Shown here piece by piece: positions 7,433-15,250 of a stretch of 17,986 nucleotides of DNA. The notes beneath the pieces were generated by a model. It was not told where the DNA came from. It made no database searches and saw only the letters and a list, made by a program, of their open reading frames with translations. The stretch's first letter is position 1. The number at the start of each line of letters is the position of its first letter. This DNA comes from UBA6115 sp964346355 (GTDB taxonomy: Bacteria > Bacillota > Clostridia > Christensenellales > Aristaeellaceae): contig CAYFUH010000031.1 of the NCBI GenBank assembly GCA_964346355.1, forward strand, positions 1 through 17,986, given 5' to 3'. The translations under genes and the position numbers were made by a program.

Positions 7433-8567
7433 AGTTGACCTCCACCATATGCTGCTGCAAACGCTGGATATAGGGGGTGTAGCGCTCATGCCCCGCGTCA
7501 AAGGTAATCAGATAAAAGCGCACATTGGGGCCGGAGGTGCGGATGTTGTTGACGCCCTCCACAATGCTGGCGTCCAGCCGCGTGGTGATAACCACCGTGG
7601 CGCCCGTCCTGCGCATGCGGCGCAACTCCAGGTTTAACACGCGCTCAAAGGGCTCCCCGCCGCGGAAGAGCTGGTAGGCCAGTTCCGTTTTTAGAAGGTG
7701 CAAAGAGCCGCTGCGGTCGGACTGGAACTCCGTCTGTGTCGCGCCGTATAAGGGCAGGCGCACCGGGTGCTCCCCGGCCATCTGCATGGCGGCCACCGCC
7801 AGCGCGGTTTCACACAGGGTGTCCCGCAGCCGCAGCCGGCCGTCCTGCTTGCCCTCCCCGCCCACGGGCTCGGTACAGTCCATCAAAATCAGGGTGTCCG
7901 GCGGCGCGGGCACCTCAAAGCGGCGCACCACCAACTCGCGCGTGCGGCTGGACAGTTTCCAGTGGATGCGCTTGAAGGGGTCGCCCTGGCGGTAGGGGCG
8001 CGTGTCCTCGGGCGAGGTCACGTCCTCCCCGGTGCGGTTGGGCAGCGCGCGCCCGTCATCCATCTGGGCAAAGGGCATGGGCTGCACCTCAAAGCCGCGC
8101 GGCAGCACCAGCATCTGCGGCAGCGGCGTTTTCAGTGTCTTTTTCAGGTGAAACAGGCCAAAAATATCGGTGAAGACAAGCGTTTTCGCGCCGCAGGGCC
8201 ATACGCCCACATGGTTGAACAGCAGGTTAAAATCCGCCGTTTTCTCCCCTAAAAAACCGGGGTACAGCTGCACCTCGCTCTTGCCGTCAGGCAGGCTCAG
8301 GCTGAGGCTGACCGGCCCTGCGGGCAGCGGGTTGCGGGTGGCAAGCCCCACAGAAAGCCGCGCTTTGCCGCCGCGCTCCACCTGCAGGCTGTCCATGCCC
8401 TGGGTGATGCCGGTCCATTGCCGCGCCAGGAGGACGCTGATGCCGCTATATGCAATCATAAGCATCAACACCCAGGCGATTAAATAAAAAACCGGCCCGC
8501 CCAGGGACAGGGCGGACATGCCGGTCATGATCAGCACGCCCAGGGCGGCATACAGCCTGCCTGTCAT
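7416..8567 (-). CDS. DUF58-domain membrane-anchored protein
   Basis: The protein is 383 residues. Two hydrophobic helices at about 7-47 anchor the N-terminus. A beta-rich region follows, then the DUF58 signature: GEDVTSPEDTRPYRQGDPFK (180-199), RIHWKLSSRTRELVVRRFE (200-218) and a von-Willebrand-A-like stretch starting DTLILMDCTEP. DUF58 proteins nearly always accompany MoxR ATPases and are thought to be their clients or adaptors; their biochemical role is not settled. The start codon overlaps the MoxR stop as ATGA, and the stop lies inside the transglutaminase gene, so all three are translationally coupled. Order and content match Bacillus yeaC-yeaD-yebA. Confidence 0.93.
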   Translation of the reverse strand: MTGRLYAALGVLIMTGMSALSLGGPVFYLIAWVLMLMIAYSGISVLLARQWTGITQGMDSLQVERGGKARLSVGLATRNPLPAGPVSLSLSLPDGKSEVQLYPGFLGEKTADFNLLFNHVGVWPCGAKTLVFTDIFGLFHLKKTLKTPLPQMLVLPRGFEVQPMPFAQMDDGRALPNRTGEDVTSPEDTRPYRQGDPFKRIHWKLSSRTRELVVRRFEVPAPPDTLILMDCTEPVGGEGKQDGRLRLRDTLCETALAVAAMQMAGEHPVRLPLYGATQTEFQSDRSGSLHLLKTELAYQLFRGGEPFERVLNLELRRMRRTGATVVITTRLDASIVEGVNNIRTSGPNVRFYLITFDAGHERYTPYIQRLQQHMVEVNYVTPA

Positions 8568-9514
8568 CCCTTGGCGCCTGGCACGGGCAGGGTATCGATG
8601 ATGCCGGAGAGGATGGCTTCCGCCGAGATGCCCTTCATCCGGGCTTCCGGCGTCAAAATCAAGCGGTGGGAAAGCACGCTGTGCGCCATGCGCCGCACGT
8701 CATCCGGCAGGATATAGCCGCGCCCGGCCAGCACCGCGCAGGCCTGGGCCGCACGCACCAGCGCGATGGCGCCGCGGGGGGAGGCGCCCAATTGCAGGGA
8801 GGGGTTGGCGCGCGTGGCGGCAACAATGGTGGCCACATAGCTGCGTACCTCGCGGCTGGCGTACACGGTGCCGATCACCTCCTGCATGGCGATGATCTCC
8901 GCCGCGCCGCACACGGGCTGCAGGGATTTCAGCGGGGATACCTGGCTGGAAAAGCGGTCCAGCACGTCCATTTCTTCCTCAATGGATGGGTAGCCGATCA
9001 TCACCCGCAGGAAAAAGCGGTCCATCTGGGCTTCGGGCAAGGGGTAGGTGCCCACGAAGTCGATCGGGTTTTGGGTGGCCAGCACCATAAAAGGCCGCGG
9101 CAGCGCGCGCGTGACGCCGTCCACCGTCACCTGGCCCTCCTCCATCACCTCCAGCAAGCTGGACTGGGTCTTGGGGGAGGTGCGGTTGATCTCGTCCGCC
9201 AGCAGGATCTGCGTCATCACCACGCCCTCGCGGTATTCCATGTCCCCGGTCTGGGCGTTGTACATGGTAAAGCCGGTCACATCAGAGGGCGTGACGTCCG
9301 GGGTGAACTGAATGCGGTTGAAGCTGCAGTCAAGGGAGCGGGCCAGTGCTGCTGCCAGCGTGGTCTTGCCCACGCCGGGCACGTCCTCAATGAGCACATG
9401 CCCCTTGCACAACAGGGCAATTAAGGTTAGCTCAATCGCCTCGTCCTTGCCGACAATCACCTTGCGGACGTTGTTGATGAGGGCATGCACCAGGCTGCGG
9501 GGGTCAAAATTCAT
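8564..9514 (-). CDS. MoxR-family AAA+ ATPase
   Basis: This 316-residue AAA+ ATPase has Walker A PGVGKTT (46-52), Walker B ILLADEIN with Asp107-Glu108, a sensor-1 Asn in LATQNPIDFVGTYPLPEAQ (145-163), and the MoxR-typical SPKTQSSLLEVMEE. The C-terminal lid domain contains ASPRGAIALVRAAQA. MoxR ATPases act as chaperone-like remodelers that mature or insert partner proteins, usually with von-Willebrand-A-type partners such as the adjacent DUF58 protein. The ATG at 9514 has GAAAGGAA about 10 bases upstream, a weaker site than its neighbours have. It leads an operon with DUF58, transglutaminase and possibly alpha-amylase genes. Confidence 0.95.
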   Translation of the reverse strand: MNFDPRSLVHALINNVRKVIVGKDEAIELTLIALLCKGHVLIEDVPGVGKTTLAAALARSLDCSFNRIQFTPDVTPSDVTGFTMYNAQTGDMEYREGVVMTQILLADEINRTSPKTQSSLLEVMEEGQVTVDGVTRALPRPFMVLATQNPIDFVGTYPLPEAQMDRFFLRVMIGYPSIEEEMDVLDRFSSQVSPLKSLQPVCGAAEIIAMQEVIGTVYASREVRSYVATIVAATRANPSLQLGASPRGAIALVRAAQACAVLAGRGYILPDDVRRMAHSVLSHRLILTPEARMKGISAEAILSGIIDTLPVPGAKG

Positions 9515-9567
9515 AAGGCTGTGTTCCTTTCAGGAAATCCTGCGCGAAGCAAATCATCAAGGGGTTC

Positions 9568-9593
9568 TCCCCCGTCACATAAAAAACGGGGGA
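9568..9593 (-). other. Stem-loop in the leader of the MoxR operon
   Basis: TCCCCCGT and ACGGGGGA form an 8-bp stem around a 10-base loop in the untranslated leader, between the predicted promoter and the moxR-like start. The 3' arm can alternatively pair with the following CCCC (GGGG-AGAA-CCCC), so two exclusive folds are possible. No U-run follows either stem. Confidence 0.4.
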
Positions 9594-9623
9594 CGGCCCG
9601 GTTTTCATCCCTGGCGCATCCCC

Positions 9624-9652
9624 ATTATAGCCATGCTTACACAATGGCGCAA
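9624..9652 (-). promoter_or_regulatory. Sigma-A promoter for the MoxR operon
   Basis: On the minus strand: TTGCGC (9652-9647), a 17-base spacer, then a perfect TATAAT (9629-9624). It leaves a leader of roughly 100 bases before the moxR-like start, which holds the stem-loop at 9568-9593. Confidence 0.7.
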
Positions 9653-9698
9653 CAAAACTGTAAAATATGCGTAATATTCAAGGCTTGGCAGCGGCATG

Positions 9699-9725
9699 AA
9701 AAAACCGCGCCGGCAGCACGGTTTT
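9699..9725 (-). terminator. Intrinsic terminator of pyk
   Basis: On the minus strand AAAACCGTGC and GCGCGGTTTT form a 10-bp stem with one U-G pair and a 5-base loop, ending in a run of six T. It lies 54 bases past the pyk stop and just upstream of the next promoter. Confidence 0.8.
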
Positions 9726-9779
9726 AAACGGGTCATGAACTTGCTCCAGGGGCGTGTCAGCAGGCACTTTGCCCAGGTA

Positions 9780-11204
9780 TTAGTCCGGCACGTGCGTCAC
9801 CTTCACCAGGTTGGTGCTGCCCGACTGGGACAGCGGGATGCCGGTGGTTAAGACCACCAGGTCGCCCGCTTCCACCAGGCCTTCGTGCTTGGCGGTGTTG
9901 ATGGCGCTGTCAAATAAGACCTCCATGATGCGCTCCTCGCCCACCATCAGCCCGGTCACGCCCCAGGACAGGCTCATCTGCCGCAGCACAGTCGCGTCCG
10001 GCGTGCAGGCGATGATGGGAATATCGCTGCGGAAGCGGCTGATCATGTAAGCCGTGGTGCCGGACTTGGTCACGGTAATGATGGCCTTGGCGTTGAGGTT
10101 GTAGGCGATCAGGCAGGTGGCATGGGAGATGGCGTCGGTGATGTTGTGCGCGTCCTGGTACATGTTGTCAATGAAGAACTGCTTTTTGTAGTCGATGTCG
10201 TTCTCCGTGCGCTCAATGATGCGCACCATGGTTTTCACCGCCTCCACCGGGTATTTGCCGTTGGCGGTCTCGCCCGAGAGCATGGTGACGCTGGTGCCGT
10301 CAAAAATGGCGTTGGCGACGTCGGTAATTTCCGCCCGGGTGGGGCGGGGGTGGGACACCATGCTCTCCAGCATCTGGGTGGCGGTCACCACCTGTTTGCC
10401 GGCCATGGACGCCACCTTGATGATGTCCTTTTGGATGATGGGGATCTCCTCAAAGGGGATTTCAACGCCCATGTCGCCGCGGGCAATCATGACGGAATCG
10501 CACACCTGGATGATCTCCTCCAGGTTGGAGACGCCCTCGGCGTTTTCAATCTTGGCCATGATGCGAATGTGCGCGCCGCCGTTTTGATCCAAAAAGTCGC
10601 GCATCTGCTGCACGTCCTCGCGCTTGCGCACAAAGGAGGCGGCGACGATGTCAAAGCCGGTGCGGATACCAAAGGCGATGTCCTCCTTGTCCGCCTCGCT
10701 CAAATAGGGCATGGAGAGGCGGGTGCCCGGGATGTTGATGCCCTTGCGGTTGGACAGCTCGCCGCCGGCCACCACGCGGGTACGGATTTTGCGGGGCAAA
10801 ATCTCCAGCACCTCCAGCTCAATCAAGCCGTCGTCAATCAAAATCCTGCGGTTGTCGCCCAAATCCTGCGGCAGCTCCTTGTAGGAGATGGACACCTGAT
10901 TGGCGTCCCCTTCAATGTCCTCCGTCAGCAGGGTAAACTCCGTCCCCTCTTCCAGGTAGACGGGGCCGTCCTTCAAAACACCTGTGCGGATCTCCGGCCC
11001 CTTGGTGTCCATCAGGGTGCCCACCGGGATGCCCAATTCGTTGCGCACCCAGTTGAGCTCCTGGAAGGTGGCCAGATGCCCCTCATGCGTGCCGTGGGAG
11101 AAGTTGAAACGCGCCACATTCATGCCGGCCTTCACCATCTCCATAATAACGTCCCGCTTGTTGGAAGCCGGCCCCAGGGTGCATATAATCTTTGTTTTCC
11201 GCAT
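9780..11204 (-). CDS. pyk: Pyruvate kinase
   Basis: This 474-residue enzyme transfers phosphate from phosphoenolpyruvate to ADP in the last step of glycolysis. It starts MRKTKIICTLGPASNKRDVI. Active-site residues are in place: Arg32, Asn34, Ser36 and His37 in ARFNFSHG; DTKGPEIRTG (66-75); Lys218 and Glu220 in IMAKIENAEG; Asp244 in ARGDMGVEIP; and Thr276 in TATQMLESM. The B domain covers roughly 70-167 and the regulatory C domain starts near 350. The protein ends at HVPD, so it lacks the extra C-terminal PEP-utiliser domain of Bacillus pyruvate kinase. The ATG at 11204 follows AAGGAG by 7 bases. It is a single-gene unit with a strong promoter and terminator, divergent from the hydrolase cassette. 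Confidence 0.98.
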   Translation of the reverse strand: MRKTKIICTLGPASNKRDVIMEMVKAGMNVARFNFSHGTHEGHLATFQELNWVRNELGIPVGTLMDTKGPEIRTGVLKDGPVYLEEGTEFTLLTEDIEGDANQVSISYKELPQDLGDNRRILIDDGLIELEVLEILPRKIRTRVVAGGELSNRKGINIPGTRLSMPYLSEADKEDIAFGIRTGFDIVAASFVRKREDVQQMRDFLDQNGGAHIRIMAKIENAEGVSNLEEIIQVCDSVMIARGDMGVEIPFEEIPIIQKDIIKVASMAGKQVVTATQMLESMVSHPRPTRAEITDVANAIFDGTSVTMLSGETANGKYPVEAVKTMVRIIERTENDIDYKKQFFIDNMYQDAHNITDAISHATCLIAYNLNAKAIITVTKSGTTAYMISRFRSDIPIIACTPDATVLRQMSLSWGVTGLMVGEERIMEVLFDSAINTAKHEGLVEAGDLVVLTTGIPLSQSGSTNLVKVTHVPD

Positions 11205-11242
11205 ATGTTTCTCCTTACATTGTCACTTGCCAATACATCTTC

Positions 11243-11271
11243 ATTATAACGTGAACGGCTGAAGGTTTCAA
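11243..11271 (-). promoter_or_regulatory. Strong sigma-A promoter for pyk
   Basis: On the minus strand: TTGAAA (11271-11266), a 17-base spacer, then a perfect TATAAT (11248-11243), about 39 bases upstream of the pyk start. Confidence 0.8.
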
Positions 11272-11310
11272 GAAAACCGCGTCACAAGCTGGCAGCTGGC
11301 GCACTGACGC

Positions 11311-11339
11311 TGTTTATTCTTGCCCTGCCGTGTTACAAT
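11311..11339 (+). promoter_or_regulatory. Extended -10 promoter for the hydrolase cassette
   Basis: TACAAT at 11334-11339 is preceded by TG one base away, giving an extended -10 (TGTTACAAT). The -35 region at 11311-11316 (TGTTTA) is poor. It is 44 bases upstream of the hydrolase start and about 60 bases from the divergent pyk promoter. Confidence 0.5.
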
Positions 11340-11382
11340 CCCAGCATGAACCAACGGCCATACGACTTGTTTGGAGGTGCCA

Positions 11383-12267
11383 GTGCCCAGTGTCATCAGC
11401 TCACTGATCAAAGCGCAGATTACGCTGCTTAACCCGCTGCTCAACGCGCTGACGCTTGAAACCCAGCGCAAACTGCAAGACGGGCTGGCGGCGCTTGGCT
11501 CCCGCGCAGCGGGCAACAGGGCTGGCCACGCTGATGTCAGCCTGCGCCACGCAGAGGCCAGCTGGGTGTTTCCGCTCAATGAGCGGGTGCACAAGGCCAC
11601 CCTCTATTTGCACGGCGGCGCGTATTGTGCGGGCACCCTGGAATACGCCCGCGGCTTTGGCAGCCTGCTGGCGCTGGAAACCGGCAGGGCCACCCTGTGC
11701 CTGGGCTATCGCTTGGCGCCGGAGGATCCCTTCCCCGCCGCGCTTGATGACGCGGTGGAAGCCTATGAACTCATGCTCACCCGCTACCCCGCGCAGGAAA
11801 TTGCCCTCGCGGGTGAATCAGCCGGCGGCGGGCTGTGCTTTGCCCTGGCGCTGCGGATTAAGCAGCTGGGCTTGCCGATGCCCGAAAAAATCGTGACGCT
11901 CTCCCCCTGGGTGGATCTGTCCCAGTCATTGGATGCTTGCCAGACGCTGGGGCGGGACCCCATCCTCAGCTGCGAAGGCCTCATGGAGGCGGCAGGCTGG
12001 TACCGGGATGCGCATGACCCGAAAGACCCCTTGGTGTCACCCCTGTTTGGTGAGTTTTCGGGCTTTCCGCCCTGCCTGATTATCACCGGCGGGGATGAGA
12101 TCCTGCGCCCGGAGTCCGAGGAGATCCACCAGAAACTGCTGGACGCGGGTGTGGATGCCGCGCTGTACATCGAGGAGGGCATGTGGCATGTCTACCCCCT
12201 TTACCCGGTGCCGGAAGCGCGGCACGCCCAAGGCCTCATCAGTGACTTCTTAAAGGAAGTGCCATGA
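11383..12267 (+). CDS. Alpha/beta-hydrolase of the hormone-sensitive-lipase family (esterase/deacetylase type)
   Basis: The protein is 294 residues from a GTG at 11383, preferred over in-frame TTG 11371 and GTG 11377 because GGAGG sits 5 bases before it. The oxyanion-hole motif LHGGAYCAG (76-84) and the nucleophile elbow GESAGGG with Ser146 identify the HSL group. Asp238 in GGDEILRP and His269 in GMWHVYP complete the triad. YRLAPEDPFPAALDD is another family hallmark. There is no signal peptide; a mildly hydrophobic N-terminal helix may associate with membrane. Members hydrolyse short acyl esters. Pairing with an acyltransferase suggests it removes or handles acyl groups on a small molecule or lipid, but the substrate is unknown. 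Its stop overlaps the next start (ATGA). Confidence 0.93.
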   Translation: MPSVISSLIKAQITLLNPLLNALTLETQRKLQDGLAALGSRAAGNRAGHADVSLRHAEASWVFPLNERVHKATLYLHGGAYCAGTLEYARGFGSLLALETGRATLCLGYRLAPEDPFPAALDDAVEAYELMLTRYPAQEIALAGESAGGGLCFALALRIKQLGLPMPEKIVTLSPWVDLSQSLDACQTLGRDPILSCEGLMEAAGWYRDAHDPKDPLVSPLFGEFSGFPPCLIITGGDEILRPESEEIHQKLLDAGVDAALYIEEGMWHVYPLYPVPEARHAQGLISDFLKEVP

Positions 12268-13547
12268 GCCAGAAACAGCGCCCCACCGCCCCCGCCTGGC
12301 TGAGCCTGGACAACGCGGCCAAGATTTATCCTGCCGCGCGCACCCAGGGCTGGATGCCGCTGTTTCGCGTATCCATCAATTTTGTGGAAGAGGTGGACCG
12401 CGCTTTATTGCAAAAGGCGCTGCAGCGCACCATCAAACGCATCCCCCAGTTTGGCTACCGCCTGCGGCCCGGCCTTTTCTGGTTTTACCTGGAGGACCAG
12501 GACATCATGCCCCAGGTGGAGGACGACGCGCGCAACCCCATGCTGCCCTTTAACCTGGCGGGCAGCAAGCGCTTCATGTTCCGCTTGCGCTGCCACAAAA
12601 AAAGGGTGGCGATGGAGGTCTTCCACGTCCTCACCGATGGCTATGGCGCCACCACCTTTTTGCTGACGCTCGCTGCTGAATACCTGTACCTTAAAACCGG
12701 CAAGCGCATCCCGGCAGAAGGGATGATCCTGGACACCCGGGAGGCGCCCCGGCGCGAGGAGCGGGTGGATTCCTTCCCCAAAGTCGCGCGTGAATTGACC
12801 CAAAGCCGGGGCGAGCAAAGCGCCTGGCAGTTAAAAGGCACGCCGATAGAGGACGGTTTTTTGCGCGTGGTGACGGGCATCATGCCAACAGAAAAACTGC
12901 TCTTTTTGGCGCGGGAGAAGAAGACCACCGTCAACACCCTCTTAGCAGCCATCATCATGCAGGCCCTCATGCTCCAAAAAGAAGGCACAAAACGCCAGAA
13001 ACGCAGGCCGGTCAAGCTGTCCCTACCGGTCAACCTGCGCAAGTACTATGGCTCCTTTACGCTGCGCAATTTCTCCTTTTATGTAAACGTCCCGGTGCAA
13101 ACAGGCCGTGGGCTGGACGGTTTGGACGACCTGATCACCTACATCAGCCACTACATGGGGCTGGAAACCATGGAACCCCAGCTCAACGCACGCTTTTCCG
13201 CCAACGTGAAGGCCGAGCAGAACAAGTTGCTGCGCGTGGCGCCCCTCTTCCTCAAGGTGCTGGTGCTGCGCATGATGTACCGCATGACGGGCGAGCGCTA
13301 CATCACCAGCACGCTCACCAACCTGGGCAACATCAAACTGCCGGAGGGGATGGCAAAGCAGGTGCAGCGCATGGATGTCGTCTTGGGCCCCGCCCAGAAA
13401 ACGCCCATCGGTGCCGCGGTCATCAGCTGCAACGGCCACACCTGCCTGAGCTTTTCAAAAACCATCAGACAAACCGGGGTGGAGCACCATGTTTTCACCA
13501 CCCTCATCAAACTGGGCGTGCCGGTGAAGATTGAAAGCAACGAATAA
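12264..13547 (+). CDS. Putative acyltransferase of the condensation-domain/alcohol acetyltransferase superfamily
   Basis: The protein is 427 residues. It carries HVLTDG at 121-126, an exact match to HxxxDG, the catalytic signature of the chloramphenicol acetyltransferase, NRPS condensation and alcohol-acetyltransferase superfamily. His121 would be the general base. The expected two-lobed fold is supported by an N-terminal lobe with FRVSINFVEEVDRALLQKAL and a C-terminal half with VKLSLPVNLRKYYG (about 252-265), YVNVPV and ITSTLTNLGNIKLP, as in stand-alone members such as alcohol acetyltransferases. There is no signal peptide and no carrier-protein domain. The likely reaction is acyl transfer from CoA or another thioester to a hydroxyl or amine; donor and acceptor are unknown. 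AAGGAAG inside the end of the hydrolase gene and the 4-base ATGA overlap show tight coupling. Confidence 0.8.
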   Translation: MSQKQRPTAPAWLSLDNAAKIYPAARTQGWMPLFRVSINFVEEVDRALLQKALQRTIKRIPQFGYRLRPGLFWFYLEDQDIMPQVEDDARNPMLPFNLAGSKRFMFRLRCHKKRVAMEVFHVLTDGYGATTFLLTLAAEYLYLKTGKRIPAEGMILDTREAPRREERVDSFPKVARELTQSRGEQSAWQLKGTPIEDGFLRVVTGIMPTEKLLFLAREKKTTVNTLLAAIIMQALMLQKEGTKRQKRRPVKLSLPVNLRKYYGSFTLRNFSFYVNVPVQTGRGLDGLDDLITYISHYMGLETMEPQLNARFSANVKAEQNKLLRVAPLFLKVLVLRMMYRMTGERYITSTLTNLGNIKLPEGMAKQVQRMDVVLGPAQKTPIGAAVISCNGHTCLSFSKTIRQTGVEHHVFTTLIKLGVPVKIESNE

Positions 13548-13565
13548 AGAGCAAGGAGGGCATAA

Positions 13566-14270
13566 ATGTCCTATTGTGTAGAATGCGGGGTGCAACTGGC
13601 CCAGGAGCTGGAAAAATGCCCCCTGTGCCAAACCCCGGTCATCAACCCCAATGCGCCGAAGCAGGCGCAGGCAGAGCCCGCCTACCCGGATCAGATCGAG
13701 GCTGCCATCGGCCAGATTGACCGCGGGTACGTGCGGCAGCTGTCCGTCATCATCATGATGGTGCCCATTTTAATTGTGCTGCTGCTTGACATCATTGACG
13801 GCGGCAGCATGTGGTCGCCCTATGTGATCGGCGCTTTGGTCATGCTGTGGTGCTTTTTGGTGGTGCCCATCGTGTTTCGCCTGAGGCGGCCCTACATCTA
13901 TGTCACCCTGGATGTGCTGGCTTTGTGCGGCTATCTGGCGCTCATCGCCTGGATGAGCGGCAATTTCTCCTGGTATTCCACCATCGCGCTGCCCCTTTTG
14001 GTGTTAATGGGCATCACCATCCTGCTTGCGCTTCTGATTATCCGGCGCATAGAGATGGTCAAGCTGCACCGCGGCGCCTTGCTCCTCTTGCTTTTTGGCG
14101 CCTTTTTAGTGGTGCTGGAGGTTATCCTGGACCGGAGCATCTGGGGGGAGGTCAGGCTGGCCTGGTCGGTCTACGCGGCTACGCCCATGGTGGTCATCGC
14201 GCTGATGGCGTATTTGCTGGAGCACAACAAGGTCCTGAAGGAAGAAATTCGCAAAAGGCTGTTCCTGTAA
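13566..14270 (+). CDS. Zinc-ribbon six-helix membrane protein (DUF6320-like)
   Basis: This 234-residue protein begins with a compact zinc ribbon: Cys4-x2-Cys7 and Cys18-x2-Cys21 (MSYCVECGVQL...KCPLCQTPV). A polar linker follows, then about six membrane helices at 58-78, 84-105, 110-129, 138-159, 169-187 and 200-218. It ends in a charged tail (LKEEIRKRLFL). The layout resembles DUF6320; that name is from memory and needs a profile search. The ribbon is probably cytoplasmic. No enzyme motif is visible. GGAGG lies 7 bases before the ATG, and only 18 bases separate it from the acyltransferase gene, so it belongs to the same transcript. It may anchor or sense for the two soluble enzymes, which is inference. 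Confidence 0.82.
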   Translation: MSYCVECGVQLAQELEKCPLCQTPVINPNAPKQAQAEPAYPDQIEAAIGQIDRGYVRQLSVIIMMVPILIVLLLDIIDGGSMWSPYVIGALVMLWCFLVVPIVFRLRRPYIYVTLDVLALCGYLALIAWMSGNFSWYSTIALPLLVLMGITILLALLIIRRIEMVKLHRGALLLLLFGAFLVVLEVILDRSIWGEVRLAWSVYAATPMVVIALMAYLLEHNKVLKEEIRKRLFL

Positions 14271-14280
14271 GCCCTGGCGC

Positions 14281-14309
14281 TTGCACGGACAAAAACCACA
14301 TGGTATAAT
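14281..14309 (+). promoter_or_regulatory. Strong sigma-A promoter for murB-whiA-HPr
   Basis: TTGCAC (14281-14286), a 17-base spacer, then a perfect TATAAT (14304-14309) with an upstream TGG giving an extended -10. It starts 10 bases after the membrane-protein stop, with no hairpin terminator between, so some read-through from the cassette is possible. Confidence 0.8.
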
Positions 14310-14335
14310 TCCCGGGACGGAGGAGTTTCAATTTC

Positions 14336-15250
14336 ATGAGCATGGACTACGAACGCACGTGGCAGACGCTGTGCGAGGAATCTTTTTTAGAAAATGTACC
14401 GCTCGCCAATATGCTGAGCATAAGGACCGGCGGGCCTGCCCGCTGGCTAATGGATGTGTCCGACGGCAAGCAGGCTGCCGCCGCCTGGACAAGTGCGCGG
14501 GCGCTTGGTATCCCCGTATTGATCATGGGCAATGGCAGCAACCTGCTCATCCCCGATGAGGGCTTTCCCGGCCTGGTCATCCACTTTGGCCACCAGTTCG
14601 CGGGCCTGCGCCTTTTAGGGGACCGCATCCATGCCCAAAGCGGCGTGACGCTCAAGGAATTGGCGCTCTTCGCCGCGGACCATGACCTGCTGGGCCTGGC
14701 CTTCGCGGCCGGCATCCCCGGCTCCCTGGGCGGCGGGCTCATCATGAACGCCAGCGCCTACAATGGGGAGATGTCCCAGGTGGTGGAGGAAGTCCACTGC
14801 GTCAACCAGGAGGGGGACTATATCACCCTGTCCCTTGAGGAGGCGCAGCTATCCTACCGTCACTCCCGCATGATGGCAGAAGGCCTGATGGTGCTGGGCG
14901 CGGTGCTGCGGCTGACGCCTGGGAGCAAGGATGCCCTGTACGCCACCATGGCGGAGTTCCAGGCCATGCGCCGGGACAAGCAGCCCCTGTCCTACCCCAG
15001 CGCGGGCTCCTTCTTCAAACGGCCTACCGGCTATTTTGCCGGCGCCTTAATTGAGCAGGCGGGGTTAAAAGGCTTAACCATCGGCGGCGCGCAGGTGAGC
15101 GAGAAGCACGCGGGCTTCCTCATCAACATCGGCGGCGCCACCACGGCGGATTTTATCGCCTTAAAAGAAGAGGTGCAGCGGCGGGTGAAGGAGCGCTTTG
15201 GCGTGCTGCTGGAGCCCGAGGTGCGCATCATCCAGGGCTTGGAAAAATGA
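14336..15250 (+). CDS. murB: UDP-N-acetylmuramate dehydrogenase
   Basis: This 304-residue FAD enzyme reduces UDP-GlcNAc-enolpyruvate to UDP-MurNAc, the second committed step of peptidoglycan synthesis. Motifs are the FAD-binding LSIRTGGPARWL and MGNGSNLLIPD (64-74), GIPGSLGG (126-133), YRHSR (174-178), SYPSAGSFFKRP with the proton-donor Ser225, and SEKHAGFLIN (255-264), with a catalytic Glu in the C-terminal EPEVRI (293-298). Short YRHSR spacing and length fit the type II MurB of Gram-positives. GGAGGAG lies 10 bases before the ATG at 14336. An in-frame ATG 6 bases later is an alternative start. It is the first gene of a three-gene unit, and its stop overlaps whiA (ATGA). Confidence 0.97.
   Translation: MSMDYERTWQTLCEESFLENVPLANMLSIRTGGPARWLMDVSDGKQAAAAWTSARALGIPVLIMGNGSNLLIPDEGFPGLVIHFGHQFAGLRLLGDRIHAQSGVTLKELALFAADHDLLGLAFAAGIPGSLGGGLIMNASAYNGEMSQVVEEVHCVNQEGDYITLSLEEAQLSYRHSRMMAEGLMVLGAVLRLTPGSKDALYATMAEFQAMRRDKQPLSYPSAGSFFKRPTGYFAGALIEQAGLKGLTIGGAQVSEKHAGFLINIGGATTADFIALKEEVQRRVKERFGVLLEPEVRIIQGLEK

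Noticed and set aside
10122..11249. Open frame of about 375 codons on the plus strand
   Set aside because: It is fully antisense to pyk, His/Val/Gly-biased, and has no recognisable domain or ribosome site.
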